The position numbers and the translations under genes are program-made. Positions 44,210 to 53,137 of a stretch of DNA of 64,000 nucleotides are shown piece by piece. This DNA is from Dyadobacter psychrotolerans. Lineage in GTDB: Bacteria > Bacteroidota > Bacteroidia > Cytophagales > Spirosomataceae. Numbering within the stretch: position 1 is the first letter of the stretch; each line of letters opens with the position of its first letter. The stretch is taken from contig NZ_SMFL01000003.1 in assembly GCF_004349265.1 (NCBI RefSeq), forward strand, positions 558,001-622,000, in the 5' to 3' direction. Under the pieces are notes generated by a model, which saw only the letters and a program-made list of their open reading frames with translations, had not been told where the DNA came from and did no database searches.

Positions 44210-46012
44210 TTGAAAACGTTTTATTTCCCCTTTTGCATTTTCCTGGTTTTCTTTTTTTCTTTTATATCCGAAAGTGCTTCGGCTCAGGATTTATTGGAAA
44301 AGAAAATTTCAATCCGCGTCAATAACCTGCAAATCGATGAAACGTTGCGAAAACTCGGTGAGCTGGGTGGTTTTAGTTTTTCCTATAGTCCTGATGTAAT
44401 TGATGTAAAAAGAAAAATCACTTTACAAGTTACGAATCGAAGTGTAAGAGAAATTTTAAACGAAATCTTCAGGGGCAAGGTCGGCTACAAAGAGCGTAGA
44501 AAATATATTATTTTACAGAATCTTCCGGAGACAAAGGAAAGTGAAACGCCCGCAAATTTTAATCTGAACGGTTATATTCTGGATAATGCTACCGGAGAGA
44601 AACTGGCCAACGCCAGTATTTACGAATCTGTGACATTGGCGTCAACGATAAGCAATCAATACGGATACTACAAAATCAGGCTGCCAGCTGCTGCAGCCTC
44701 GCTCAGGCTGGAAATAAGAAAAGAAGATTACACCGGAAGATCCATTTCGATACCAGGACGGAAGGATCGTTACCTGCCAATTGCCTTAAATCCTGATACG
44801 CTCAGGCCGCTTTCCACAATTTCGCCCAGAATACTTCCGCGCACCGATTCTCTCTACCAGCGGATTGAAATTCCTGATTACAATTACACTGTTTTTGATT
44901 CCACTATTTCAACCAATAGCAGTGAAGCGTTGGCCAGGCAGCAGTATCAGAAACTGAAAAAGACATATCAAACCGTCCAGACGGAACTGGGAAAAGCGTT
45001 TGCCTCAGCCAAACAGGCGGTTAACATCAGAAATATAACCGATACCTTGTATCGTCCATTCCAGGCGTCTATATTGCCATTTCTGGGAACAAATCACAAT
45101 TTGAGCGGAAATATCGTCAATAAGGTGTCTCTTAACCTTTTCGCCGGTTATTCACTGGGAGTAAACGGACTGGAACTTGGAGCGATCCTGAATGTTGTCC
45201 GTGGAAATGTTTCCGGATTTCAGCTGGCAGGTATTGGTAATTTGGTTGGGAATGATGTAACAGGATTTCAATACGCCAATTTCCTGAATCTTACCTTAGG
45301 TAATTTTAAAGGGTTTCAGGGAAGTCCGCTGATAAACTATACCCGAAAAAATTTCCAGGGATTTCAGTTTGCCGGCGCGGGTAATGTTTTAGCCGGAACA
45401 CTAAACGGATACCAGTTTTCGCCCACATTTAATTATGCCAAAAATGTACAAACCGGTCATCAGATCGGTCTTGCAAACTACGCCGATTACTCTGAAACAA
45501 CGCCATTTGGCTTATTCAGTTACGTTCAACGAAACGGTTACCGCAGATATGAATTTGCAGCCAGTGAGTTCAATTACTTCAATTTTTCTTTCAAAACCGG
45601 AATGAAACGGTTTTACAACATCTTCTCAATAGGTTTTAACGGAACATTGGATAACAAACCGTTAGGCACATTGGGTTATGGCTTTGGTACTGCTCAAAAT
45701 CTGGGAAAGGGATGGATGCTTAATCAGGATATAACAGCCAATGCAGTTTTTATAAAAAAACTGGATGAAGATGAGATTCCTGCCGGACATTTCAGATTTT
45801 CGTTGGGTGTTGAGAAGAAACTGGGGCAGCGCTTTGCCTTATTTCTTGGACCATCCGTAAACTGGTTAACGGGGGATGAAGAAGATTTGATTAATCCGGC
45901 AAACCTGGGAATCGTAAAACCACTCTGGATTGGCAAAAATCCTGATTCCAAATCAAAATCTTATGGCTGGATTGGTTTTCAGGTGGGAATAAGATTTTGT
46001 AACCCGATTTGA
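44210..46012 (+). CDS. STN and carboxypeptidase-regulatory-domain protein with 16-residue repeats
   Basis: A 600-residue exported protein, TTG start at 44210 with a signal peptide (residues 1-25, ending ESASAQ). Residues 26-100 are a secretin/TonB short N-terminal (STN) domain (ISIRVNNLQIDETLRKLGEL, FSYSPDVIDVKRK, NEIFRGKVGYKERRKYIIL); 115-190 is a CarboxypepD_reg-like domain (LNGYILDNATGEKLANASIY). From about residue 310 come about seven 16-residue units of the type xxGFQxAxxxNxxxxN (VSGFQLAGIGNLVGND, VTGFQYANFLNLTLGN, FQGFQFAGAGNVLAGT), followed by a beta-rich end. There is no plug domain and no TonB receptor barrel, unlike the usual third gene of FecI/FecR loci. Confidence 0.8.
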   Translation: MKTFYFPFCIFLVFFFSFISESASAQDLLEKKISIRVNNLQIDETLRKLGELGGFSFSYSPDVIDVKRKITLQVTNRSVREILNEIFRGKVGYKERRKYIILQNLPETKESETPANFNLNGYILDNATGEKLANASIYESVTLASTISNQYGYYKIRLPAAAASLRLEIRKEDYTGRSISIPGRKDRYLPIALNPDTLRPLSTISPRILPRTDSLYQRIEIPDYNYTVFDSTISTNSSEALARQQYQKLKKTYQTVQTELGKAFASAKQAVNIRNITDTLYRPFQASILPFLGTNHNLSGNIVNKVSLNLFAGYSLGVNGLELGAILNVVRGNVSGFQLAGIGNLVGNDVTGFQYANFLNLTLGNFKGFQGSPLINYTRKNFQGFQFAGAGNVLAGTLNGYQFSPTFNYAKNVQTGHQIGLANYADYSETTPFGLFSYVQRNGYRRYEFAASEFNYFNFSFKTGMKRFYNIFSIGFNGTLDNKPLGTLGYGFGTAQNLGKGWMLNQDITANAVFIKKLDEDEIPAGHFRFSLGVEKKLGQRFALFLGPSVNWLTGDEEDLINPANLGIVKPLWIGKNPDSKSKSYGWIGFQVGIRFCNPI

Positions 46013-46044
46013 TTGCTTTAGATGACAGGCAGCCAAATAGTAAA

Positions 46045-46086
46045 AAAGAGAACCACGGAAATACGTATAAAGCCATGGTTCTCTTT
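46045..46086. terminator. Bidirectional terminator
   Basis: AAAGAGAACCACGG and CCATGGTTCTCTTT pair with one mismatch. T runs lie on both sides. It serves the STN gene and nadE, which converge here. Confidence 0.75.
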
Positions 46087-46102
46087 TGAGTATTTCACAA
46101 AA

Positions 46103-48163
46103 TTAAAATCCGATTCTTTTTCGGGATCCCTGCGCGGGGTTACCTCTAACATATTCCTTTAACTCTTCCAGTTCCCTTTCAAAACCACCCGACAGTATCG
46201 GGAACCGGCACCAGGACCGTGGATCCAGATTGAGATCGTCCATATGGAAAGACGGTGCGTACCGCTCGCGCTTCCATTGATTGCGGCTCCATAATTTAAA
46301 AAAACGCTCAGTCCAGGCGTGAATTTGTTCTCCTGAGTAAAGCCCCTGATAACGCACAACCAAATTCCGGTATGACTCAACCGGTGATTTTTTATCCCGG
46401 ATCGACAACTTTTCCAGCTCATTCAGGAAATCATATGGCATCAGGTCTACTTCATCCGTCTGGTTTTGTGCCTGCGGACGTAGTTCAGCGGTTGGCTGCA
46501 AACTGTTTACCTTTTTTAGTCCTGTAATTTTAATATGCTTTCCTTTAACCTCACAGCCGGCCGTTTCAAGCCAGCGCAGCCATTGTCTCAGATAATGCTT
46601 GTCAATACCCGCCAGCGGACTGATACTTCCCGCAGTGTCTCCGTCCATCGTCGCGTAACCAACGGCTGCTTCGGAACGGTTAGAAGTTGAAAGCAATAAA
46701 TGATTTGACAAATTGGTCAACAGCCAGACACCCGGAGCCCGTACCCTCGCCTGAATGTTTTGCAGCGCAATGTCATCGTCATGCCAGGAAAGCTGCCTCC
46801 CAATCTGTTCTTCGATTAACCCTTTGTAGGTTTCAACCAGGCCGTTGATATTGATATTATAAAAAGTAGAACCGATCGAATGGGCCAGCGAACGAGCCGA
46901 TTCCAACGTATCTTCGGAGCTGTTTTCCGTTCCCTGATAAATATTGTGGATAAGTGCCAGAGCAAGATCCTCCTCCGTTTTTGCCGACTGGATACCTTTG
47001 ATATAGGATAATTTCTCCTTAAACCTTTTCATACCGATGCTTTCATCAGCAAGCCGGATCATGAGTCCGCATAACGCCGTACAGGCACAGGAATCAGCAC
47101 CGCCGGAAAGTGAAATCGTAAAACCATTTGAACGGCTTTTTCTTAAATAATCAAAAAGAGCAAGACAAACTGCCCTCGCAAATTCTTCTTCTTTTAATGC
47201 ACCGCCTTTTTCAAACGGCTCCATTTCCGCAACCTGCGGCAATACCGGATCCATTTCCGGAAAATCAAAACGGCCCACTACACGCCAGCTTTTATCTTTA
47301 TTTAATGCCGCTATTTTACTTTGTATCTGACTCAACCGGGTATAATCGGTATCGATCACAGCCGCTGTGATCAGAAAATCTTCATAACTAAAACGCGGGC
47401 TCGTAACCAGAAGATCGCCATTAGAGGCAATCATCGCATCCCCGTCATAGATGGCACGTCCGGCTTCGTTTCCAAGCAAATTGGTATACACATAACTACA
47501 TGAAAACGAGCGCGAAGCGTCCACAACAAGCCGCTCACGGGTCATGAATTTATTAAAAGCAAAATGACTTGCGCTTGGGTTTAAAATGATATCCACACCC
47601 CGCTCATAATGCCGGCGGGCAGGACGATTGGAAACCCAGCCATCTTCACAGATTTCAAAAGCAATTCGCACGCCATGTGAGCCTCCCTGCAAAGGGCTTC
47701 CCGACAAATCAAAAATAACGTCCCCAATCGGGTAGTTCATCTGGTTTACCTCAATGCTATCAATAACGCCGGGCTGCCAGGGACGAAACCAGCGCGCTTC
47801 GTAATGGATGCCGTTGTTTGCCAGGTTTTGTTTGCAGTAAAAACCCAAAATCTGTTTGTTAGCGATAAGACAGGCCGCATTGTACAAGCTATTATTATGC
47901 CTTACCGGCAAACCTACTGCTACCACTATGCCGGCAGTTTCATGAACAATTTCAATCAAACATTTTTGTGCCTGCTCTACCAGGTCAGGAGCGAAAAAAT
48001 AATCCTCGCAGCCATATCCGGAAATACAAAGTTCAGGTAAACAAAGCAAGCTTACCTGCTGTTTCCGGGCTTCGTCTATTGCATGAATGATATTTTTAGT
48101 GTTGGTTTCCCAGGCCATCGGAGTTTGATTCACCACCCCGGAAGCTACTTTTATTTGTGGCAT
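46103..48163 (-). CDS. nadE: Glutamine-dependent NAD+ synthase
   Basis: Makes NAD+ from deamido-NAD, ATP and ammonia released from glutamine. The 686 residues include an N-terminal nitrilase-type amidase (residues 1-290; Glu in LCLPELCISGYG, Lys in YCKQNLAN, Cys in IAFEICEDGW) and a C-terminal NAD synthetase (about 325-640; ATP loop ISLSGGADSCACTALCG, SNRSEAAVGYATMDGDTAGS). Both sites are intact, so it should use glutamine directly. Monocistronic. Confidence 0.96.
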   Translation of the reverse strand: MPQIKVASGVVNQTPMAWETNTKNIIHAIDEARKQQVSLLCLPELCISGYGCEDYFFAPDLVEQAQKCLIEIVHETAGIVVAVGLPVRHNNSLYNAACLIANKQILGFYCKQNLANNGIHYEARWFRPWQPGVIDSIEVNQMNYPIGDVIFDLSGSPLQGGSHGVRIAFEICEDGWVSNRPARRHYERGVDIILNPSASHFAFNKFMTRERLVVDASRSFSCSYVYTNLLGNEAGRAIYDGDAMIASNGDLLVTSPRFSYEDFLITAAVIDTDYTRLSQIQSKIAALNKDKSWRVVGRFDFPEMDPVLPQVAEMEPFEKGGALKEEEFARAVCLALFDYLRKSRSNGFTISLSGGADSCACTALCGLMIRLADESIGMKRFKEKLSYIKGIQSAKTEEDLALALIHNIYQGTENSSEDTLESARSLAHSIGSTFYNININGLVETYKGLIEEQIGRQLSWHDDDIALQNIQARVRAPGVWLLTNLSNHLLLSTSNRSEAAVGYATMDGDTAGSISPLAGIDKHYLRQWLRWLETAGCEVKGKHIKITGLKKVNSLQPTAELRPQAQNQTDEVDLMPYDFLNELEKLSIRDKKSPVESYRNLVVRYQGLYSGEQIHAWTERFFKLWSRNQWKRERYAPSFHMDDLNLDPRSWCRFPILSGGFERELEELKEYVRGNPAQGSRKRIGF

Positions 48164-48373
48164 ATTTAGTCTGCAATCAGTTTAAAAGATCATTTTTTTA
48201 TTTCAAAACGAACCATACAGCAACTTAACAAAAAAATAAGGAGAAGAATTGGATTATTAGATTTAAAAATGAATCCCTGTCGATACGGATCTAAGCAGGT
48301 CATAATATTCATTCCATTACTAAAAAACATCGCGGTCAGCAATTCTTCGTTTCATCCCTCTTAGGTTTTTCCC

Positions 48374-48381
48374 TATTTTTG
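48374..48381 (+). promoter_or_regulatory. Possible -7 element of the LolC/E-like gene
   Basis: TATTTTTG, 32 bases before the TTG start. A clear -33 is not seen. Confidence 0.35.
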
Positions 48382-48412
48382 CCAAAATATAAATTTAACC
48401 GGCCTCACACTC

Positions 48413-49648
48413 TTGCAGTTTCCTTCATTCATTGCCAAACGCATACGCCACAACGAAGCCGGCTCATTTTCTGCAACCGTTTCACGTATCGGAATTGCAA
48501 GTATTGCGATTGGCGTAGCAGTTGGAATTATCGCTTTTGCTGTACTTCTGGGGTTTAAACAAACTATTCAGCAAAAAATATTTCTCTTTGGAGCGCAAAT
48601 CAACATCAGTGCCTTTGCGATGGGAAATACGTATGAAGAAGGTCCGCTGCCAATAAAAAACCCTGTTTCAGAGCAACTTCCCAAAATGCCGGAGATAGCC
48701 CGATGGCAAACGGTTGCGATGAAATCCGGTATTCTAAAAACCAAAGATGAAATAAAAGGGATTGTGTTAAAGGGTGTAGGGAAAGACTATGACTGGAAAA
48801 CTTTTAGCAAAAGCCTGGTAGAAGGCAGGCTGGTTGGTCATAAAGACTCTTCATCTTTGAAATACGGTTACTCGTCAGAGATCGTAATCAGCAGAAAAAT
48901 TGCCTCACAACTTCGGCTAAAAGCCGGTGATGATGTGATTATGTATTCCCTCCAGAATCCGCCACGACCAAGAAAATTAGTTGTTTGCGGAATTTATGAT
49001 ACGCAAATGGAAGAATTTGATAATACCCTTATTATCGGAGACCTGGCACTTGTACAGCGTTTGAATGGCTGGGGACCAGATTCTGTTGGCACTTATGAAA
49101 TTTATCTAAAGGATTTTGAGAAACTGGATGATATTTCAAACCAGTTAAGGAAATTGCTGCCACCAGCAGTTTATCTTCAGAAAGTAACAAGCAGCTTTCC
49201 GCAGATATTTGACTGGCTTATTTTACTTGATCGCAACACAGCTGTTTTTCTTTCCCTGATCCTCTTTGTTGCCTGTTTTAATATGATCTCAATCCTGCTG
49301 GTTATGATCATGGAAAGAACGCCGTTGATTGGCCTTTTGAAAACACTTGGAAGCCCAAACCGGCAAATACGAATGGTTTTCTTTCGGGTTGGTCTGCATA
49401 TGGTCAGAAAAGGTCTTCTCATCGGAAACGCAGTCGGTTTACTATTTTGCTGGCTGCAGCATCAGTTCAAAATCATTCCGCTTGACCCGGTAAACTATTA
49501 CATGGACACCGTTCCCATCGTATTCGACTGGGCAATTTTCGCGCTGATCAACGTCGTTACGATCATCGTTTCCGGATTGATCCTGCTCATTCCAACCTTG
49601 ATCATTACCCGTATACAGCCAATCAAAGCACTTTTATTTAAAAAATAG
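48413..49648 (+). CDS. LolC/LolE-like ABC transporter permease
   Basis: A 411-residue FtsX-family permease, like those that release lipoproteins from the inner membrane (LolCDE). Start TTG at 48413. The N-terminal MQFPSFIAKRIRHNEAGSFS leads into helix 1 (about 25-48); a periplasmic MacB_PCD-like domain follows (50-260); then three helices (about 270-295, 318-345, 368-400), with MIMERTPLIGLLKTLGSPNR before the second, the FtsX coupling loop. No ATPase gene is adjacent, which is normal for Bacteroidota. It meets the RES toxin gene tail to tail with no gap. Confidence 0.9.
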   Translation: MQFPSFIAKRIRHNEAGSFSATVSRIGIASIAIGVAVGIIAFAVLLGFKQTIQQKIFLFGAQINISAFAMGNTYEEGPLPIKNPVSEQLPKMPEIARWQTVAMKSGILKTKDEIKGIVLKGVGKDYDWKTFSKSLVEGRLVGHKDSSSLKYGYSSEIVISRKIASQLRLKAGDDVIMYSLQNPPRPRKLVVCGIYDTQMEEFDNTLIIGDLALVQRLNGWGPDSVGTYEIYLKDFEKLDDISNQLRKLLPPAVYLQKVTSSFPQIFDWLILLDRNTAVFLSLILFVACFNMISILLVMIMERTPLIGLLKTLGSPNRQIRMVFFRVGLHMVRKGLLIGNAVGLLFCWLQHQFKIIPLDPVNYYMDTVPIVFDWAIFALINVVTIIVSGLILLIPTLIITRIQPIKALLFKK

Positions 49649-50116
49649 CTAGGAAATAAGTTTGTTCAGCAGCCGGAAGTCAGTTGTAAAATCGGTTGGA
49701 AATAAAAATTTTACAAGGCTAAAATCTTTGGAAAGCGGGTTGATGATAACGTTTCTTTCAGAAGGGATGATCGCAGAAGGAACAGTAAAAGCCAGAATTG
49801 ACAAATCATTTAATATTTGCCCGCCAAGCCATTGAGAATAGGAGACATCCTCTGTCCATGAGGTTTTGAACCTTGTTTCATTCGCATGAAAGATCAAACC
49901 TTCATTGTCTGGAATTTCAATTTTTAGCAGGGCAATGCGCTCCATATTTTCTTTGGATTGCGCATGAACGTATTTTTCAAGTAGAGCCAGAGAGATATGT
50001 GCACTGGTATAAATGCAGGACTGACCGGCCGGATTCCATCTTCCTCCGTATAACTTCGCCCCGATTCCTGATCTGTCGTCAATATATTTTTTGGCAGCCA
50101 GCCTGTACACAATCAT
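49649..50116 (-). CDS. RES-domain toxin
   Basis: A 155-residue toxin of the RES family, which degrades NAD+ and is paired with Xre/MbcA/ParS antitoxins. Family residues are present: the arginine in MIVYRLAAKKYIDD, GAKLYGGRWNPAGQSCIYTS (R, W, N), and the glutamate of SLALLEKYVHA. It overlaps the antitoxin gene by four bases (ATGA), which suggests coupled translation. Its stop abuts the convergent permease gene. Confidence 0.92.
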   Translation of the reverse strand: MIVYRLAAKKYIDDRSGIGAKLYGGRWNPAGQSCIYTSAHISLALLEKYVHAQSKENMERIALLKIEIPDNEGLIFHANETRFKTSWTEDVSYSQWLGGQILNDLSILAFTVPSAIIPSERNVIINPLSKDFSLVKFLFPTDFTTDFRLLNKLIS

Positions 50117-50544
50117 ATATACACACCATATTCAATACGGCCAAGCTCATTACAAATCAGCTTAACGCCCCAGAAAGATTCCAAAGTCGAAAAATCGATC
50201 GTGTTTTCAAGGATTTGTTTTGGCTTTCTGAGCCATTCTTCAAGAGCTTTGGGATCAGAAAATACTTCCAGACCTAATTCTGCCATGTTTTCGAGCTGAT
50301 ACAAATGCTCTGCAAATAAACCCTCAAATGGCTTTCCTTCTTTAAGATATCGTTGTAAAGTGCGATCGCTGATATGCAGAATAGCAGCCCATTCGAGTTG
50401 CGTGAATAACAGTTTTTGAGAAAGTGCCTGAAAACTTTCAACAGAAAACTCCCCTACCCTTTTTTTTGAAAAATACATTACCTCCGGCTCCCGCGCTACA
50501 AGCAGAGCGCTTTTAACCGGCATGTCATAGCCTATGGTTTTCAT
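50113..50544 (-). CDS. Xre/MbcA/ParS-type antitoxin
   Basis: A 143-residue antitoxin upstream of the RES toxin. The middle region (FSVESFQALSQKLLFTQLEW, AAILHISDRTLQRYLKEGKP) is a helix-turn-helix of the Xre group, and the C-terminal region (FSDPKALEEWLRKPKQILEN, GRIEYGVYI) is the toxin-binding MbcA/ParS domain, which ends in the characteristic LGRIEYGV. The usual GGxxP turn in this domain is replaced by ENTIDF. Autoregulation is likely; a palindrome lies 18 bases before the start. Confidence 0.9.
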   Translation of the reverse strand: MKTIGYDMPVKSALLVAREPEVMYFSKKRVGEFSVESFQALSQKLLFTQLEWAAILHISDRTLQRYLKEGKPFEGLFAEHLYQLENMAELGLEVFSDPKALEEWLRKPKQILENTIDFSTLESFWGVKLICNELGRIEYGVYI

Positions 50545-50561
50545 AAAATAAGCATTTTGTC

Positions 50562-50571
50562 ATACAAGTAT
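50562..50571. promoter_or_regulatory. Palindrome upstream of the RES/Xre operon
   Basis: ATACAAGTAT is a perfect 10-base palindrome 18 bases before the antitoxin start codon, flanked by partial symmetry (GTC and GAC). It is a candidate operator for the antitoxin. Confidence 0.35.
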
Positions 50572-50597
50572 ACGACTTTTTTCTGTAAATTTTATAT

Positions 50598-51761
50598 CTA
50601 CCAAATAATTTTATGAATAAGTTCAGCTCCTCTTAATAGTGTGTCGTCATTTTTGGCAAAGCAAAATCTTAAAACGTTATAATCAACCACTTTATCATAA
50701 AAAGAAGACACCGGAATGGATGCTACGCCAGCTTCAATGGTAAGCCTTTTAGCCAATGTAAAGTCATTTTCATTGGATAAATTTCCGTAAAACACGTTCT
50801 GAAAAAAACTTCCTTCCGAAGCTTTAATAACAAGCCCAACGTCTTTAATGGCATCAACAAACAAATTTCTTTTTGTTTCATAAAAGGCCGATAACTTAAG
50901 ATAGTGCTCAGGTTCATTCAGATATTCGGCCAAAGCAAATTGAAAAGGAGTAACTACACTGAAAACCAGATATTGATGAATTTTCCTGAATTCAGCTGTC
51001 AGATCTTTCGGAGCCAGGCAATATCCCACTTTCCATCCTGTGGTATGAAACGTTTTGCCAAATGATCCGCAGACAAAGGTGCGTTCTGCCAAAGCAGGAA
51101 GTGAAGAAGCAGAAACATGTACCCGGCCGTCAAAAATGATGTGCTCATAAACCTCATCGCTAATCACGATCAGATCATGTCCAGCAGCAAGGGCAGTCAG
51201 ATTTTGTAGATCCTCCAGCGTCCAGACCTTGCCCGTCGGGTTATGCGGCGTGTTAATCACGATTGCCCTGGTTTTTTCCGAAATACGGGAAGCAACAATC
51301 TCCCAATCGATCTTATCATACTGCGGATCCAGTGTGACAAAAACCGGAACGCCGCCGTTTAACGCAATGGCCGGAACGTAGCTGTCATAAGCAGGCTCAA
51401 AAACGATCACTTCATCTCCCGGATGCACGACCGTACTGATGGCCACATACAGCGCTTCTGTTGCACCGCTTGTTATTGTAATTTCTGTCTCAGGATGATA
51501 TTCCGTAGCCGTCGCGTTAAATACCTTTTCTGAAATTGCTTCCCGTAGAGGCAGCACTCCCGCCATCGGTGCATACTGATTTTTGCCCAGCCGTGTATAT
51601 TTGTCAACCAGTTTCTGTAAATCCGGAGAACAGTCAAACTCCGGAAAACCCTGTGCCAGGTTAATTGCCTTATGGTCTTCTGCCAGTCTGGACATGGTTG
51701 TGAAAATGGTAGTACCCACCTTCGGGAGTTTGGATTTAATTTCTGCTCTGACAGAGGACAT
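50598..51761 (-). CDS. PLP-dependent aminotransferase, methionine aminotransferase type
   Basis: A class I/II aminotransferase, about 387 residues from the ATG at 51761 (MSSVRAEIKSKLPKVGTTIF); the frame extends to 51788. The YbdL/kynurenine-aminotransferase-like motifs are INLAQGFPEFDCSP, SGATEALYVAISTVVHPGDE, NTPHNPTGKVW, SDEVYEHIIFDG and the PLP lysine in GSFGKTFHTTGWKVGYCLAP. It probably transaminates methionine or aromatic amino acids, giving a step in methionine salvage. Metabolic partners are not adjacent. Confidence 0.93.
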   Translation of the reverse strand: MSSVRAEIKSKLPKVGTTIFTTMSRLAEDHKAINLAQGFPEFDCSPDLQKLVDKYTRLGKNQYAPMAGVLPLREAISEKVFNATATEYHPETEITITSGATEALYVAISTVVHPGDEVIVFEPAYDSYVPAIALNGGVPVFVTLDPQYDKIDWEIVASRISEKTRAIVINTPHNPTGKVWTLEDLQNLTALAAGHDLIVISDEVYEHIIFDGRVHVSASSLPALAERTFVCGSFGKTFHTTGWKVGYCLAPKDLTAEFRKIHQYLVFSVVTPFQFALAEYLNEPEHYLKLSAFYETKRNLFVDAIKDVGLVIKASEGSFFQNVFYGNLSNENDFTLAKRLTIEAGVASIPVSSFYDKVVDYNVLRFCFAKNDDTLLRGAELIHKIIW

Positions 51762-51791
51762 AAAACTGCTGTTGTGATTGTATAACACTAT

Positions 51792-51857
51792 AAAAATCCC
51801 CGCACCAGTTGCCGGAATGCTTCAAATATAATTGATAGCAGTCAGCAAGACGCGGGG
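51792..51857 (-). terminator. Terminator of the peroxiredoxin-like gene
   Basis: On the minus strand CCCCGC and GCGGGG pair around a 48-base loop, then ATTTTTATA follows. The long loop lowers confidence. Confidence 0.4.
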
Positions 51858-51876
51858 ACATTTCAATAAATACTTA

Positions 51877-52494
51877 TTACTTTTTATCCTTCCATTCGTA
51901 AACTTCTTTGAGAAGTATTTTTACGTCTGGCGTATTATCAAAATTTTCATCTACAAAAGTGTAACCTACTCTTCTGTCCTTGCCGACCACAAAAAGTGAC
52001 GGGGTGAATACTTCCTCTGATATTCCTGCGATGCGATCCCAAATCGGTGATGTTTCTGAAAAAACACCATAAGAACGCGCTACGTTATGGTTTCTATCAT
52101 GGAAGATCGTCAGATCAGTATCCAGCTTTTTCAGCAAACGCTCAATATACTTTGGACTTTCATTGGTAAGAATTAATAGCTGTCCGCCTAAAGCCTCAAT
52201 TTTGGGTGCTATTTCCTGTAAGAAGGCCAGATGTTTAGGCGCATAACTTCCCCAGCAGGTACAATAGAAACTAAGAACGAGTGGCTTGGAACGCAGAAGT
52301 TCAATCAAAGATCTTGAATCATTCGACTCAGACAAGCCTGTTAAAGACGTTACCGGTGAACCTTCATCCGATTTCAGATAAAACAAAGGCGCAAAGTCAC
52401 CCACTTTTAAAGCTTCATCACGCTCGTCAGCAATTCTTTCTTTCAGCTGGATAGTAGAAATATTTCCTACCTCATCCTCGATTTCATAATACAT
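51877..52494 (-). CDS. Peroxiredoxin-like (AhpC/TSA) protein with unusual site
   Basis: A 205-residue thioredoxin-fold protein of the peroxiredoxin-like group. KVGDFAPLFYLKSDEG is the family N-terminal motif, and PLVLSFYCTCWGSYAPKHLA takes the place of the usual active site FYRGxWCPYCxxEL: the two cysteines are at C-T-C before the tryptophan instead of after it. VDENFDNTPDVKILLKEV ends the fold. Redox function is plausible but the site is non-standard. It has its own strong promoter. Confidence 0.8.
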   Translation of the reverse strand: MYYEIEDEVGNISTIQLKERIADERDEALKVGDFAPLFYLKSDEGSPVTSLTGLSESNDSRSLIELLRSKPLVLSFYCTCWGSYAPKHLAFLQEIAPKIEALGGQLLILTNESPKYIERLLKKLDTDLTIFHDRNHNVARSYGVFSETSPIWDRIAGISEEVFTPSLFVVGKDRRVGYTFVDENFDNTPDVKILLKEVYEWKDKK

Positions 52495-52522
52495 ATTTGC
52501 CAGGGTTGTATTGATTATAAAA

Positions 52523-52554
52523 CAAATGTATTGTTAATCTATTTATCCTACAAA
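52523..52554 (-). promoter_or_regulatory. Promoter of the peroxiredoxin-like gene
   Basis: On the minus strand TTTG is followed after 20 bases by TACATTTG, an exact match to the Bacteroidota promoter pattern, 28 bases before the start codon. Confidence 0.6.
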
Positions 52555-52615
52555 TTTAATAGAGTATTATTTTTAAATAAATATTGACGAGATTAGTAAA
52601 CAAAATACCCGGTTT

Positions 52616-53107
52616 TCAACCTAAGTTCAGATTGTCTGAATTTAGTACGACATGCTTTGGGGACGTATTATCGCTGATCAGTTCTGCGGTGATGAAATTG
52701 GGATGTATTTTAATAGCAGCAAGTTCCTCGAGCGGATGCCAGTGAAATAAAAGCTCTGAACCGTTTTCAACGACAACAAAATCATTTTGATCCCTAAGAT
52801 CTGCAAATTGCATCCTGTAATAAAAACCGATCTCGTGATACCGGATTTGGTTATACTCAAAGAAATTCTCAACGATCCACATCAGCTGTTCAACTGAAAC
52901 AGTCATGCCCGTTTCTTCCATCATTTCACGCAGCAGGGTCTCTTTTGTTGTTTCAAACATATCGGCCCGGCCGCCTGGTAGACTCCAGAACTTATCGGCA
53001 GACGTTTTATGCAAAAGCAACTTCCCATTCACAACGGCAACACCGGCAGCCCGGAAATTAAATAAACCGCCGGATAAAGGCACACTAATGGTTGCGGGAC
53101 CATTCAT
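52616..53107 (-). CDS. Nudix hydrolase
   Basis: A 163-residue protein with the complete Nudix box G-x5-E-x7-REMMEETG-M (GGRADMFETTKETLLREM, then MEETGM) near residue 45. It hydrolyses nucleoside diphosphates linked to another moiety; the substrate is unknown. It starts 30 bases after the LacI regulator stop on the same strand, so the two may be co-transcribed. A link to pectin use is not evident. Confidence 0.93.
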   Translation of the reverse strand: MNGPATISVPLSGGLFNFRAAGVAVVNGKLLLHKTSADKFWSLPGGRADMFETTKETLLREMMEETGMTVSVEQLMWIVENFFEYNQIRYHEIGFYYRMQFADLRDQNDFVVVENGSELLFHWHPLEELAAIKIHPNFITAELISDNTSPKHVVLNSDNLNLG

Positions 53108-53137
53108 AATCAGAAGAATAACTTAAAAAAAGTCAGA

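Noticed and set aside
44210-46012. TonB-dependent receptor call for the STN protein
   Set aside because: STN is present but plug and 22-strand barrel motifs are missing, and the length of 600 is too short.
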